25,575 nt of DNA, taken from assembly GCA_964456985.1 (NCBI GenBank), contig CAYWDH010000040.1:1-25575 (forward strand), read 5' to 3'. This stretch comes from WJMT01 sp964456985. Lineage in GTDB: Bacteria > Acidobacteriota > Aminicenantia > Aminicenantales > Aminicenantaceae. Under the pieces are notes generated by a model that did not search any database, was not told the DNA's origin, and saw nothing but the letters and a program-made list of their open reading frames with translations. A program made the translations under genes and the position numbers. The first letter of the stretch is position 1. Every line of letters begins with the position of its first letter. Shown here in pieces: positions 16,570 through 22,652 of this stretch.

Positions 16570-17256
16570 ATGGAAAAAAATAACACACAAGCCTTGGGAA
16601 AAAAGATAAAAGTCCTTATCTACAGCACATCAGATCTTATATTAGCCGGCATATTGAATGCTTTGGAAAAAGGACCGGAAATAGAAATCAGCGGAATTGA
16701 AAAAAGCACGATAGATTCTCTTTTAAATGCCATAAAAACAAAGAAGCCGGATGTCATCCTCTTTTCTAACTCAGATCCTCTCCCTAATATCAAAGAAATC
16801 TGCAAAGCTATAAAAGATATTACAGGAGACCAAAAAAAATCCAAGTTGATGCTCATTGGGAATATCCCACCGCAGGAAGAGATCGTCGGGCTTATGAATG
16901 CAGGGGTTAGAGGATATTTTGACCTGAATGAACCTTCGGGCCAACTGACAGATGCAACCAGAAGCATATTCAGAGAAGAGATATGGCTTCCAAGGGACAA
17001 AATGAGCAGTATTATGGACAGGATCATATCTGTTGTTGGTAGGGACCTGAAAGAAAAGACGCTTGACCAGCTTACACCCACTGAGTTTAAAGTGTTAAGA
17101 CATATAGGACAGGGTAAAAGCAACGAAGACATTGCGAATGACATGTTTATAAGCAAAAATACCGTGAGGTCACACATAAAAAGTATCTATGCAAAACTCG
17201 GAACGCACAGCAGACTGCAGCTTGCATTGTATGCTATTAACTCAGCTCTGTTTTAA
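16570..17256 (+). CDS. NarL/LuxR-type regulator with a degenerate receiver domain
   Basis: 228 residues. The C-terminal LuxR helix-turn-helix (~165-222) is intact: LTPTEFKVLRHIGQGKSNEDIANDMFISKNTVRSHIKSIYAKL. The N-terminal ~125 residues align with a response-regulator receiver (KVLIYSTSDLILAGI, KKPDVILFSNSDPLP, LMNAGVRGYFD), but every phosphorylation residue is replaced: the acidic pair by Ser19-Thr20, the phospho-Asp by Ser66, the switch Thr/Ser by Gly97 and the Lys by Leu119. It should therefore work without phosphorylation, perhaps by ligand or protein binding. No histidine kinase is nearby. It lies between PilZ-like genes, which suggests a shared process. The ATG at 16570 has no well-spaced ribosome site. 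Confidence 0.9.
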   Translation: MEKNNTQALGKKIKVLIYSTSDLILAGILNALEKGPEIEISGIEKSTIDSLLNAIKTKKPDVILFSNSDPLPNIKEICKAIKDITGDQKKSKLMLIGNIPPQEEIVGLMNAGVRGYFDLNEPSGQLTDATRSIFREEIWLPRDKMSSIMDRIISVVGRDLKEKTLDQLTPTEFKVLRHIGQGKSNEDIANDMFISKNTVRSHIKSIYAKLGTHSRLQLALYAINSALF

Positions 17257-17277
17257 TCTACTTTTCGAGAGGCAATT

Positions 17278-17652
17278 ATGACAAAGAAATCAAATCCAAA
17301 AAAACAAACCAGCGATAATTACGATATATTACTGAACAGAAGACAAGAATGGAGACTTGACATCCCTCTTTCAGCTACTGTTAAAGGAAAGCTACCTACA
17401 GGAAAAAATTTCAGTGAAAAAACCAAAATCAATAACATAAGCTCAGGAGGCGCGTATTTGGGCCTTGATGCAGGAATAACTGTGGACACAAAACTCATGC
17501 TGTTTATAGAAATCCCATCCAAGCTGGCTGAAGGAAAAAAGACAAAGCTTTCTTTATCAGGCTATACTGTTCGTATTGAAAAATCAGGGAAAAAAGACAA
17601 AAAGAACAATGTTGCAGTCCGCTTTGATAAAGAATACAAATTTCTTGATTGA
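17278..17652 (+). CDS. PilZ-domain protein with intact c-di-GMP motif (paralogue 3)
   Basis: 124 residues, a single PilZ domain after a Lys-rich N-terminus. Both ligand motifs are present: RQEWR (Arg22 and Arg26) and NISSGG (Asn53, Ser55, Gly58), separated by the beta strand LSATVKGKLPTGKNFSEKT. The rest follows PilZ: LMLFIEIPSKL, LSLSGYTVRIEK and VAVRFDKEYKF. It probably binds c-di-GMP and is the only one of the three paralogues here expected to do so. It follows the LuxR-type gene by 21 bp, and the coaE reading frame overlaps its stop (TTGA), so all three are likely on one transcript. A single-domain PilZ acts by binding another protein; the degenerate paralogues are candidates. Confidence 0.87.
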   Translation: MTKKSNPKKQTSDNYDILLNRRQEWRLDIPLSATVKGKLPTGKNFSEKTKINNISSGGAYLGLDAGITVDTKLMLFIEIPSKLAEGKKTKLSLSGYTVRIEKSGKKDKKNNVAVRFDKEYKFLD

Positions 17653-18329
17653 ACCAAAGGCATAAAATTTCTAAAAGAACCTTGGAAAAAAATCCAGAGA
17701 AGAAACACCGTTTGCTTACCGCTTCGTTAACCGGAGGCATCGCTACTGGCAAATCAGTTGTTGCCATGGTTCTGAAAGAATTGGGATGCTATATCTTTAA
17801 TGCTGACGAGGAAGCGCATTCTTTCATGGAACCAGGAAAAACAGCTTATAAAAGAATTGTCCTTCACTTTGGAAAGTCTATTTTAAATGAAGATAAGACT
17901 ATCAACCGCTCGAAACTCGGAAAAAGAATCTTTTCAGATAAAAAACAACGCCAGTTTCTCAACTCCTTGATACACCCGATGGTACATAAACAAAGAATGC
18001 AGCTCATAAGCAAACTCGAAAAGGAAAAAAAATATAAAATTTTTATATCTGAAGCTGCTTTGACAATAGAAGCAGGCTTTGTTGATTTTTTTGACAAAAT
18101 CATTGTGGTTTTTTGCAGCAAAGACATACAAATAAGGCGTCTTATGGAAAGAGATGAAATATCTGAGTCCGAGGCAAGAAAGAAAATCAGCTCTCAAGAA
18201 TCTCTTGAAGAAAAGAAAAAATATGCTGATTATCTCATAGATACATCAGGTGATGTCTCTTCGACTATCGAACAGGCTGAAAAAACGTACAGAAATCTTT
18301 ATATAGATCATATTTCTAAGGCTGGCTAG
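17649..18329 (+). CDS. coaE: Dephospho-CoA kinase (CoaE)
   Basis: 226 residues from TTG 17649. The enzyme phosphorylates dephospho-CoA in the last step of coenzyme A synthesis. The P-loop is GGIATGKS (29-36), followed by GCYIFNADEEAH, where family members have the catalytic Asp, then LIHPMVHK and a lid region (RLMERDEISESEARKKISSQ). The start is uncertain because no in-frame ATG precedes the P-loop. TTG 17649 gives a TTGA overlap with the stop of the PilZ gene and is kept for that reason. TTG 17682 or TTG 17712 would give a length nearer the family norm, with 5 to 10 residues before the P-loop. It ends in a 4-bp overlap with the convergent gene on the minus strand. Confidence 0.92.
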   Translation: MNQRHKISKRTLEKNPEKKHRLLTASLTGGIATGKSVVAMVLKELGCYIFNADEEAHSFMEPGKTAYKRIVLHFGKSILNEDKTINRSKLGKRIFSDKKQRQFLNSLIHPMVHKQRMQLISKLEKEKKYKIFISEAALTIEAGFVDFFDKIIVVFCSKDIQIRRLMERDEISESEARKKISSQESLEEKKKYADYLIDTSGDVSSTIEQAEKTYRNLYIDHISKAG

Positions 18330-19279
18330 CTGACATTTTTTATGGCCGCAGCTAACAATGGAATCATTATTTCATGATGGCCGATAAAATAAAATCCCTC
18401 CCCTTTTCCTTCTTCAAACGGCCTGTCAATAACATTTTGTGATGGTCTGTAGTGAGTGTTGAAATCAAAGACAGCTGTGTAGAAATGATCGAGCTTGTTA
18501 CCTCTGTTCCTAACGTAGGATACGGCTTTGAGAAAAACCTCAGGAAGCAGCACAGCAGACCCCATGTTCATATAAATCCCTCCCCCTTCAAGTTGTTCGA
18601 TCAAAGAGCAAAAAAGGAAAAAATCATGCAGGGATGTTTTTCCAATCGCTTTTCCGTTTACATTGGGGTGAAAGTGAATGACATCTGTCCCTAATCCGAC
18701 ATGAACTGTCACAGGGATGCTCAACTTATAGGCAGACGAAAGAAGGCTCATCTCTTTATAGGGAAATCCTGAATGATAAATCATTTTTCCGACCGATTCA
18801 CCCATACCCAGATCTTCCCTGCTTCCCAGATTTATAGCACTGTTGAGAGCCTTTCCGGTCTCTTCTGCCATTCCAAAAGAACCATCTCTTATTTGAGTTT
18901 TGACCTCTTCTGATGTCCTGCCGGCAAAAGCTATCTCAAAATCATGGATGATGCCCGCTCCGTTCATGGCTAAAGCGCTGATCCAGCCTGTTTCCATTAA
19001 ATCTATGATCAATGGATTGAGCCCGACTTTTATCAAATGAGCCCCCATTGAAAAAATTACCGGTTTATTTTTTCTACGGGCTTCTTTTATCAGATGAACC
19101 AATCTTTTAAAATTTCTGCCCGCCAGCAAATCAGGAAGGCTTTTAATAAAATCCTTGAAGGGCTCCTCAGGACTGAATCTCCGGGCGAAATCTTTATGAG
19201 AAACCTTGCTCTTCCTCGACTTTAAGGAATATGTGTTAAGATCCTCAGGCCAAAGAGGATCGATCTTGTATTTGCTCAT
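18326..19279 (-). CDS. Conserved protein resembling deoxyhypusine synthase family, function unknown
   Basis: 317 residues from the second of two ATGs (19282 and 19279); GGAG is five bases before the second. The pattern is an NAD-binding-like alpha/beta fold: KPVIFSMGAHLIKVGLNPLIIDLMETGWISALAMNGAGIIHDFEIAF, then VTVHVGLGTDVIHFHPN, GGGIYMNMGSAVLLPEVFLKAV and FIGHHEIMIPLLAAAI. From memory this resembles conserved bacterial proteins sometimes labelled deoxyhypusine-synthase-like. The eukaryal/archaeal hallmark around the active-site Lys is not visible, and the bacterium has no evident eIF5A substrate here. The several His residues (HDFE, HFHP, GHHE) could bind metal. It stands alone between coaE and a repeat block. 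The assignment is tentative; existence as a gene is secure. Confidence 0.6.
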   Translation of the reverse strand: MSKYKIDPLWPEDLNTYSLKSRKSKVSHKDFARRFSPEEPFKDFIKSLPDLLAGRNFKRLVHLIKEARRKNKPVIFSMGAHLIKVGLNPLIIDLMETGWISALAMNGAGIIHDFEIAFAGRTSEEVKTQIRDGSFGMAEETGKALNSAINLGSREDLGMGESVGKMIYHSGFPYKEMSLLSSAYKLSIPVTVHVGLGTDVIHFHPNVNGKAIGKTSLHDFFLFCSLIEQLEGGGIYMNMGSAVLLPEVFLKAVSYVRNRGNKLDHFYTAVFDFNTHYRPSQNVIDRPFEEGKGEGFYFIGHHEIMIPLLAAAIKNVS

Positions 19280-19340
19280 CATATCTCCATTTTTTTCATG
19301 ATAATACAGGAAGCAAAATACTTCAATGAAAGAATAAGGT

Positions 19341-19370
19341 GAAAGTGCAGGCAGCTTTTATGAACAATCC
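19341..19370 (-). repeat. 30-bp direct repeat unit of the stop-codon-associated motif
   Basis: Positions 19341-19370 match 19601-19630 at 27 of 30 bases in the same orientation, 260 bp apart. The shared core is GAAAGTGCAGGC followed by TTTTATGAAC and ATCC. The end of this copy, GAACAATCCT (19362-19371), can also pair with AGGATAGTTC (19381-19390). Confidence 0.75.
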
Positions 19371-19391
19371 TAAAGTAATCAGGATAGTTCG

Positions 19392-19498
19392 CGAGTTAAG
19401 GTTGCTGTAGATGCGAGGCGCAGGGTATGAAGCTGTGGTCCTTCACCGCGAATGCCCTGTAACGAAGCAGATGCAGTAAGATCAGCTCGCCTATAAGG
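19392..19498 (-). repeat. Dispersed repeat R2, copy 2
   Basis: Inverted copy of 13558-13664, 96 of 107 bases identical. Conservation is highest in the centre (CAGGGCATTCGCGGTG and CACAGCTTCATACCCTGCGC). Both copies are followed directly by a 122-127-bp unit with its own inverted ends. Confidence 0.85.
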
Positions 19499-19620
19499 TA
19501 AAATCAGCTTGCATTAAATTTAAATACAAAGCAGTAACAAAGAGTTAAACTATGTTGGTTGACATGACTTTAAAAGACAATTGATCAAGCAACAATAAAG
19601 GAAAGTGCAGGCTGATTTTA
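19499..19620. repeat. 122-bp AT-rich unit bounded by 14-bp inverted repeats (R3, copy 2)
   Basis: TAAAATCAGCTTGC (19499-19512) pairs with GCAGGCTGATTTTA (19607-19620) with one mismatch (G-T type). Size and position next to R2 match 13431-13557, but the arm and interior sequences differ, so pairing rather than sequence seems to be kept. Confidence 0.65.
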
Positions 19621-19633
19621 TGAACTATCCTGA

Positions 19634-19903
19634 TTAGGTGATGTCTTTAAGTTCCTGCCCGGGTTTGAATTTTATTCTCTTCCCGTTTTGGATCCTGATC
19701 TGTTTGTTTCTCCGGATATCTCTTCCATAGCCTGTTTTTTTCGGAACTACTTTTAGGCTGGCGAATCCCCTTATTTCTATCTTTTCCCCTTTTCTCAGGG
19801 ATTCCTTTATATGATCCAGTATAGAGTCAACAATGACCAAGGAATCGCTCCGGCTGAAGCCTGCCTTTTCTTCAATTTTGTATACGATATCCTTTTTAAT
19901 CAT
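19634..19903 (-). CDS. HU/IHF-family nucleoid DNA-binding protein
   Basis: 89 residues, typical for the family of DNA-bending dimers. It shows the helical N-terminus (MIKKDIVYKIEEKAGFSRSDSLVIVDSILDHIKESLRKGEKIEIRGFASL) and the beta-arm region (GYGRDIRRNKQIRIQNGKRIKFKPGQELK). At the arm tip, the usual RNP with its intercalating Pro reads RDI, so strong kinking may be altered. Whether it is closer to HU or IHF cannot be told. GGAG lies 13 bases before the ATG and GAGAG four bases before it. On the minus strand TTGACT (19959-19954) could be a -35, but no good -10 was found. It is divergent from nfeD, with a 103-bp shared upstream region. Its TAA is the start of a repeat element. Confidence 0.92.
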   Translation of the reverse strand: MIKKDIVYKIEEKAGFSRSDSLVIVDSILDHIKESLRKGEKIEIRGFASLKVVPKKTGYGRDIRRNKQIRIQNGKRIKFKPGQELKDIT

Positions 19904-19968
19904 TGACTCTCTAAATCTCCTTTTTACTAAATGATTAAATATTGAAAATAAAAAGTCAAGACAAATTA

Positions 19969-19997
19969 TTGACTTACAAAAAATACCTTTTTATAAT
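19969..19997 (+). promoter_or_regulatory. Promoter of the nfeD operon, near-leaderless
   Basis: TTGACT (19969-19974) and a perfect TATAAT (19992-19997) are 17 bp apart. The GTG start is at 20007, nine bases past the -10 element, with no ribosome site. The transcript should begin about 0-3 nt before the start codon. Confidence 0.75.
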
Positions 19998-20006
19998 AAA
20001 AAAATA

Positions 20007-21299
20007 GTGAAAAAACTCCTCTTTATCCTTATAAGTATCACCCTACTGGTCCACCTTTCCTACCCTTCTATTTTGGAGATCACTGTGGACGCTCCGATCC
20101 ACCCCATAACCTCTGAATACATAGTCAAATCAATTCAAAAAGCCGAGGCAGAGAACGCCAGCCTTTTGATCATGAAACTCAACACTCCGGGCGGACTTGA
20201 TACGTCTATGAGGGAAATCATTGAAAAAATCCTCAGCTCAAAAGTTCCTGTGGTGACCTTTGTCAGTCCCAGCGGCTCCAGAGCAGCATCCGCAGGCTTT
20301 TTTATTGGGATTGCAAGCGATGTCTTTGTCATGGCTCCCGGAACAAATACAGGAGCCGCGCATCCAGTGGGTGTTTCTATGACCGGACAAAAAATGGATG
20401 AGACCATGGCAGAAAAAGTCACCAATGATGCGGCCTCCTATATTAAAAGTATCGCTGAAAAAAGAGGGAGAAACATCTCCATGGCTGAGGATGCGGTCCG
20501 AAAGAGCTTATCCTACACCGAAGTGGAAGCCTACGAGGGAAATCTCATCGATCTCATAGCCAAAGATGAAACAGAGATCATTGAGAACCTGAACGGGAAA
20601 AACATCCAAACATTTAATGGAACTGAAAGAATCTTGTCTCTGAAAAATGAGACCATCATAGAACTGCCCATGTCCCCCAGGCAAAAATTTTTATTGACCA
20701 TTTCAAATCCGAACCTAGCCTATATTCTGCTTATGCTTGGACTTCTGGGCCTTTACTTTGAATTTTCAAATCCCGGGGCGATTCTCCCTGGTGTCCTGGG
20801 AGGGATCTCTTTGCTTTTAGCGATCTTTTCCTTCCAGATACTCCCGATAAATTATGTGGGACTGCTTTTAATTTTACTGGCCATAGGACTGTTTATTTTA
20901 GAGATAAAAGTCCAGAGTTATGGTATTCTATCTGTTGGAGGTATCATCGCTATGCTTATAGGTTCTATTATGCTCATCAATGCTCCTATTCCCGAACTAC
21001 GGCCTAGTCTGAACTTCATAATTCCAGTGGCCGTAGGTATTTCTCTCATCTTTATTTTTTTAATATACATTGCTATTCGAGCCCACACAAAAAAAGTTTT
21101 CACCGGAAAAGAAGGACTTGTCGGAGAAATAGGTACGGCTTCCACCAGGATAAATCCTGAAGGGAAAGTGTTTGTGATGGGGGAAATATGGAATGCGGAG
21201 TCTGAGGAAGACATTCCAAAAGGCTCAAAGGTCGAAATTACCGAGGTATTGAAAAATCTAAAGATTAAAGTCAAAAAAAATAGATTAAAAGGAGAGTAA
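20007..21299 (+). CDS. nfeD: NfeD-family membrane serine protease (long form, ClpP-class)
   Basis: 430 residues from GTG 20007. A signal peptide or first membrane helix (residues 4-20) is followed by a ClpP-like protease domain (~22-215). The nucleophile is probably Ser95 in GSRAASAG and the base Lys137 (EKVTN), by analogy with the Ser-Lys dyad of the Pyrococcus PH1510 protease; PGGLDTSMR forms the substrate strand. About four to five membrane helices occupy ~228-360 (LAYILLMLGLLGLYFEF, ILPGVLGGISLLLAIF and following). The C-terminal ~70 residues are the OB-fold NfeD domain (GKEGLVGEIGTASTRINPEGKVFVMGEIW). Long-form NfeD proteases cleave stomatin-type partners; the stomatin gene follows two bases after the stop. 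GTG is the only sensible start because it sits right after the promoter. Confidence 0.93.
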   Translation: MKKLLFILISITLLVHLSYPSILEITVDAPIHPITSEYIVKSIQKAEAENASLLIMKLNTPGGLDTSMREIIEKILSSKVPVVTFVSPSGSRAASAGFFIGIASDVFVMAPGTNTGAAHPVGVSMTGQKMDETMAEKVTNDAASYIKSIAEKRGRNISMAEDAVRKSLSYTEVEAYEGNLIDLIAKDETEIIENLNGKNIQTFNGTERILSLKNETIIELPMSPRQKFLLTISNPNLAYILLMLGLLGLYFEFSNPGAILPGVLGGISLLLAIFSFQILPINYVGLLLILLAIGLFILEIKVQSYGILSVGGIIAMLIGSIMLINAPIPELRPSLNFIIPVAVGISLIFIFLIYIAIRAHTKKVFTGKEGLVGEIGTASTRINPEGKVFVMGEIWNAESEEDIPKGSKVEITEVLKNLKIKVKKNRLKGE

Positions 21300-21301
21300 A
21301 A

Positions 21302-22063
21302 ATGTTAACAGTTCCTATTATAATCGGAGGAATCATCATTCTCTACATATTGAACGCCATAAAAATACTCAAGGAATATGAACGAGGTGTCATTTTTCGG
21401 TTAGGCCGTGTTCTGCCAAAGCCAAAGGGGCCGGGATTGATTCTGGTGTTTCCGCCTGTTGATAAAATGGTGAGAGTCAGCCTGCGTATCGTGACTATGG
21501 ACATCCCGGCACAGGATATCGTCACAAAAGACAATGTTTCTGTCAAAGTGAACGCAGTGGTGTATTTCCGGGTAATGGATCCTCAAAAAGCGATTCTGGC
21601 TGTTCAGGATTATCTTTATGCAACCTCTCAGCTCGCCCAAACAACACTTCGCAGTGTTCTTGGAGAAAGCGAGCTTGACGAAATTCTCTCCGAAAGAGAA
21701 AAGCTGAACATGCAGCTTCAAGAAATCATCGATAAGCAAACAGATCCGTGGGGCATTAAAGTCCAACTGGTCGAGACAAAACATGTGGACCTGCCTGATA
21801 ATATGATAAGAGCCATTGCGAGACAGGCTGAAGCTGAACGTGAAAGAAGAGCTAAAGTCATTCATGCACAGGGAGAATACCAGGCCGCGGATAATCTCAC
21901 AAAAGCAGCGAATGTCATCTCCAAGAATCCGCAGGCTCTACAGCTCCGATTTCTCAGCACACTTTCAGAAATCGCAACCGAGAAAAACTCCACTATCGTG
22001 TTCCCTGTCCCCCTGGATCTAGTCAAACCATTTATGATCTCAAAAGAAAAGGAAAACAAATAA
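21302..22063 (+). CDS. Stomatin-like SPFH/band-7 membrane protein
   Basis: 253 residues. One N-terminal membrane helix (residues ~2-18) is followed by the SPFH domain: YERGVIFRLGRVLPKPKGPGLILVFPPVDKMVRVSLRIVTMDIPAQDIVTKDNVSVKVNAVVYFRVMDP. A charged coiled-coil comes next (~165-205, AIARQAEAERERRAKVIHAQGEYQAADNL), and a hydrophobic C-terminal segment (STIVFPVPLDLVKPF) fits the region cleaved by NfeD proteases in archaeal stomatin. Such proteins form large cage-like oligomers in membranes and are thought to organise microdomains or protease access. GGAGAG overlaps the nfeD stop and serves as its ribosome site. The pairing with long-form NfeD is widespread. Confidence 0.93.
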   Translation: MLTVPIIIGGIIILYILNAIKILKEYERGVIFRLGRVLPKPKGPGLILVFPPVDKMVRVSLRIVTMDIPAQDIVTKDNVSVKVNAVVYFRVMDPQKAILAVQDYLYATSQLAQTTLRSVLGESELDEILSEREKLNMQLQEIIDKQTDPWGIKVQLVETKHVDLPDNMIRAIARQAEAERERRAKVIHAQGEYQAADNLTKAANVISKNPQALQLRFLSTLSEIATEKNSTIVFPVPLDLVKPFMISKEKENK

Positions 22064-22069
22064 GAAACC

Positions 22070-22618
22070 ATGAGAAATAAGGATTATCGAGAACTCCAGA
22101 TCTCCAGTTCTATGCTGGTTTTTGTTTTCATAGCCATCATCATTCTAGGGATAATCATTTTCCTCCTGGGGGTTTCCGTCGGAAAAAAACAGGCGGTTCT
22201 TACGAAACAGACTCAATTCTCTGATACACCCATTGAAGAGGTCAGAGAAAAACCTGTGGCACCTGAACAAGATAAATTAGACCAGGAAATCGCCTCTCAT
22301 GTTGAAAATAAGGATAAAAAGGAAGAACCTGTAGAAAAAGTGGAGACGAAAGCCCCGGAAAACCAAAACCTCTATTTTATTCAAGTCGGAGCTTATAGTG
22401 ATAAAGCCTCCGCCCTAAAAATAGCTGAAAAATACAGCGGCATGGGGATTAGATCCCGGGTCATAGACCCTTACCCGAGGGACCGCAGAACCATATATCG
22501 AGTGAGAATCGGAGGCTATGAGACCAGAGAAGAAGCCGAAGAAGTCAAAAAGAACCTTATGGAAAAAGAAAACAAGAAAAGCAGTGATTATTTCATCATC
22601 AAAGGTTCAAACAGATAG
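22070..22618 (+). CDS. SPOR-domain membrane protein
   Basis: 182 residues with a short cytoplasmic N-terminus, one membrane helix (~14-34, MLVFVFIAIIILGIIIFLLG), and a charged Glu/Lys/Pro-rich periplasmic linker (~40-102). A C-terminal SPOR domain (~104-180) reads LYFIQVGAYSDKASALKIAEKYSGMGIRSRVIDPYPRDRRTIYRVRIGGYETREEAEEV. SPOR domains bind glycan strands stripped of stem peptides at division sites, so a septal role is likely. The topology resembles FtsN, but nothing more specific supports that name. The ATG at 22070 is six bases after the stomatin stop with only a weak ribosome site, so it is probably coupled. Its position before lnt puts it in a cell-envelope operon. Confidence 0.88.
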   Translation: MRNKDYRELQISSSMLVFVFIAIIILGIIIFLLGVSVGKKQAVLTKQTQFSDTPIEEVREKPVAPEQDKLDQEIASHVENKDKKEEPVEKVETKAPENQNLYFIQVGAYSDKASALKIAEKYSGMGIRSRVIDPYPRDRRTIYRVRIGGYETREEAEEVKKNLMEKENKKSSDYFIIKGSNR

Positions 22619-22652
22619 GAAGAATTAAAGGCTTAATAGAGAGAGACAAAGA

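Larger units (their letters stand above)
19376..19636. repeat. 261-bp element with perfect 15-bp terminal inverted repeats
   Basis: TAATCAGGATAGTTC (19376-19390) is the exact reverse complement of 19622-19636. The element contains R2 copy 2 (19392-19498) and a 122-bp unit (19499-19620) bounded by TAAAATCAGCTTGC and GCAGGCTGATTTTA. The right terminal repeat includes the HU stop codon itself. No ORF lies inside. With the 30-bp unit upstream it accounts for most of the 350-bp space between the deoxyhypusine-synthase-like gene and the HU gene. Confidence 0.75.

Noticed and set aside
18452..18694. 80-codon plus-strand ORF inside the deoxyhypusine-synthase-like gene
   Set aside because: Antisense to a conserved reading frame; no start signal or recognisable motif.
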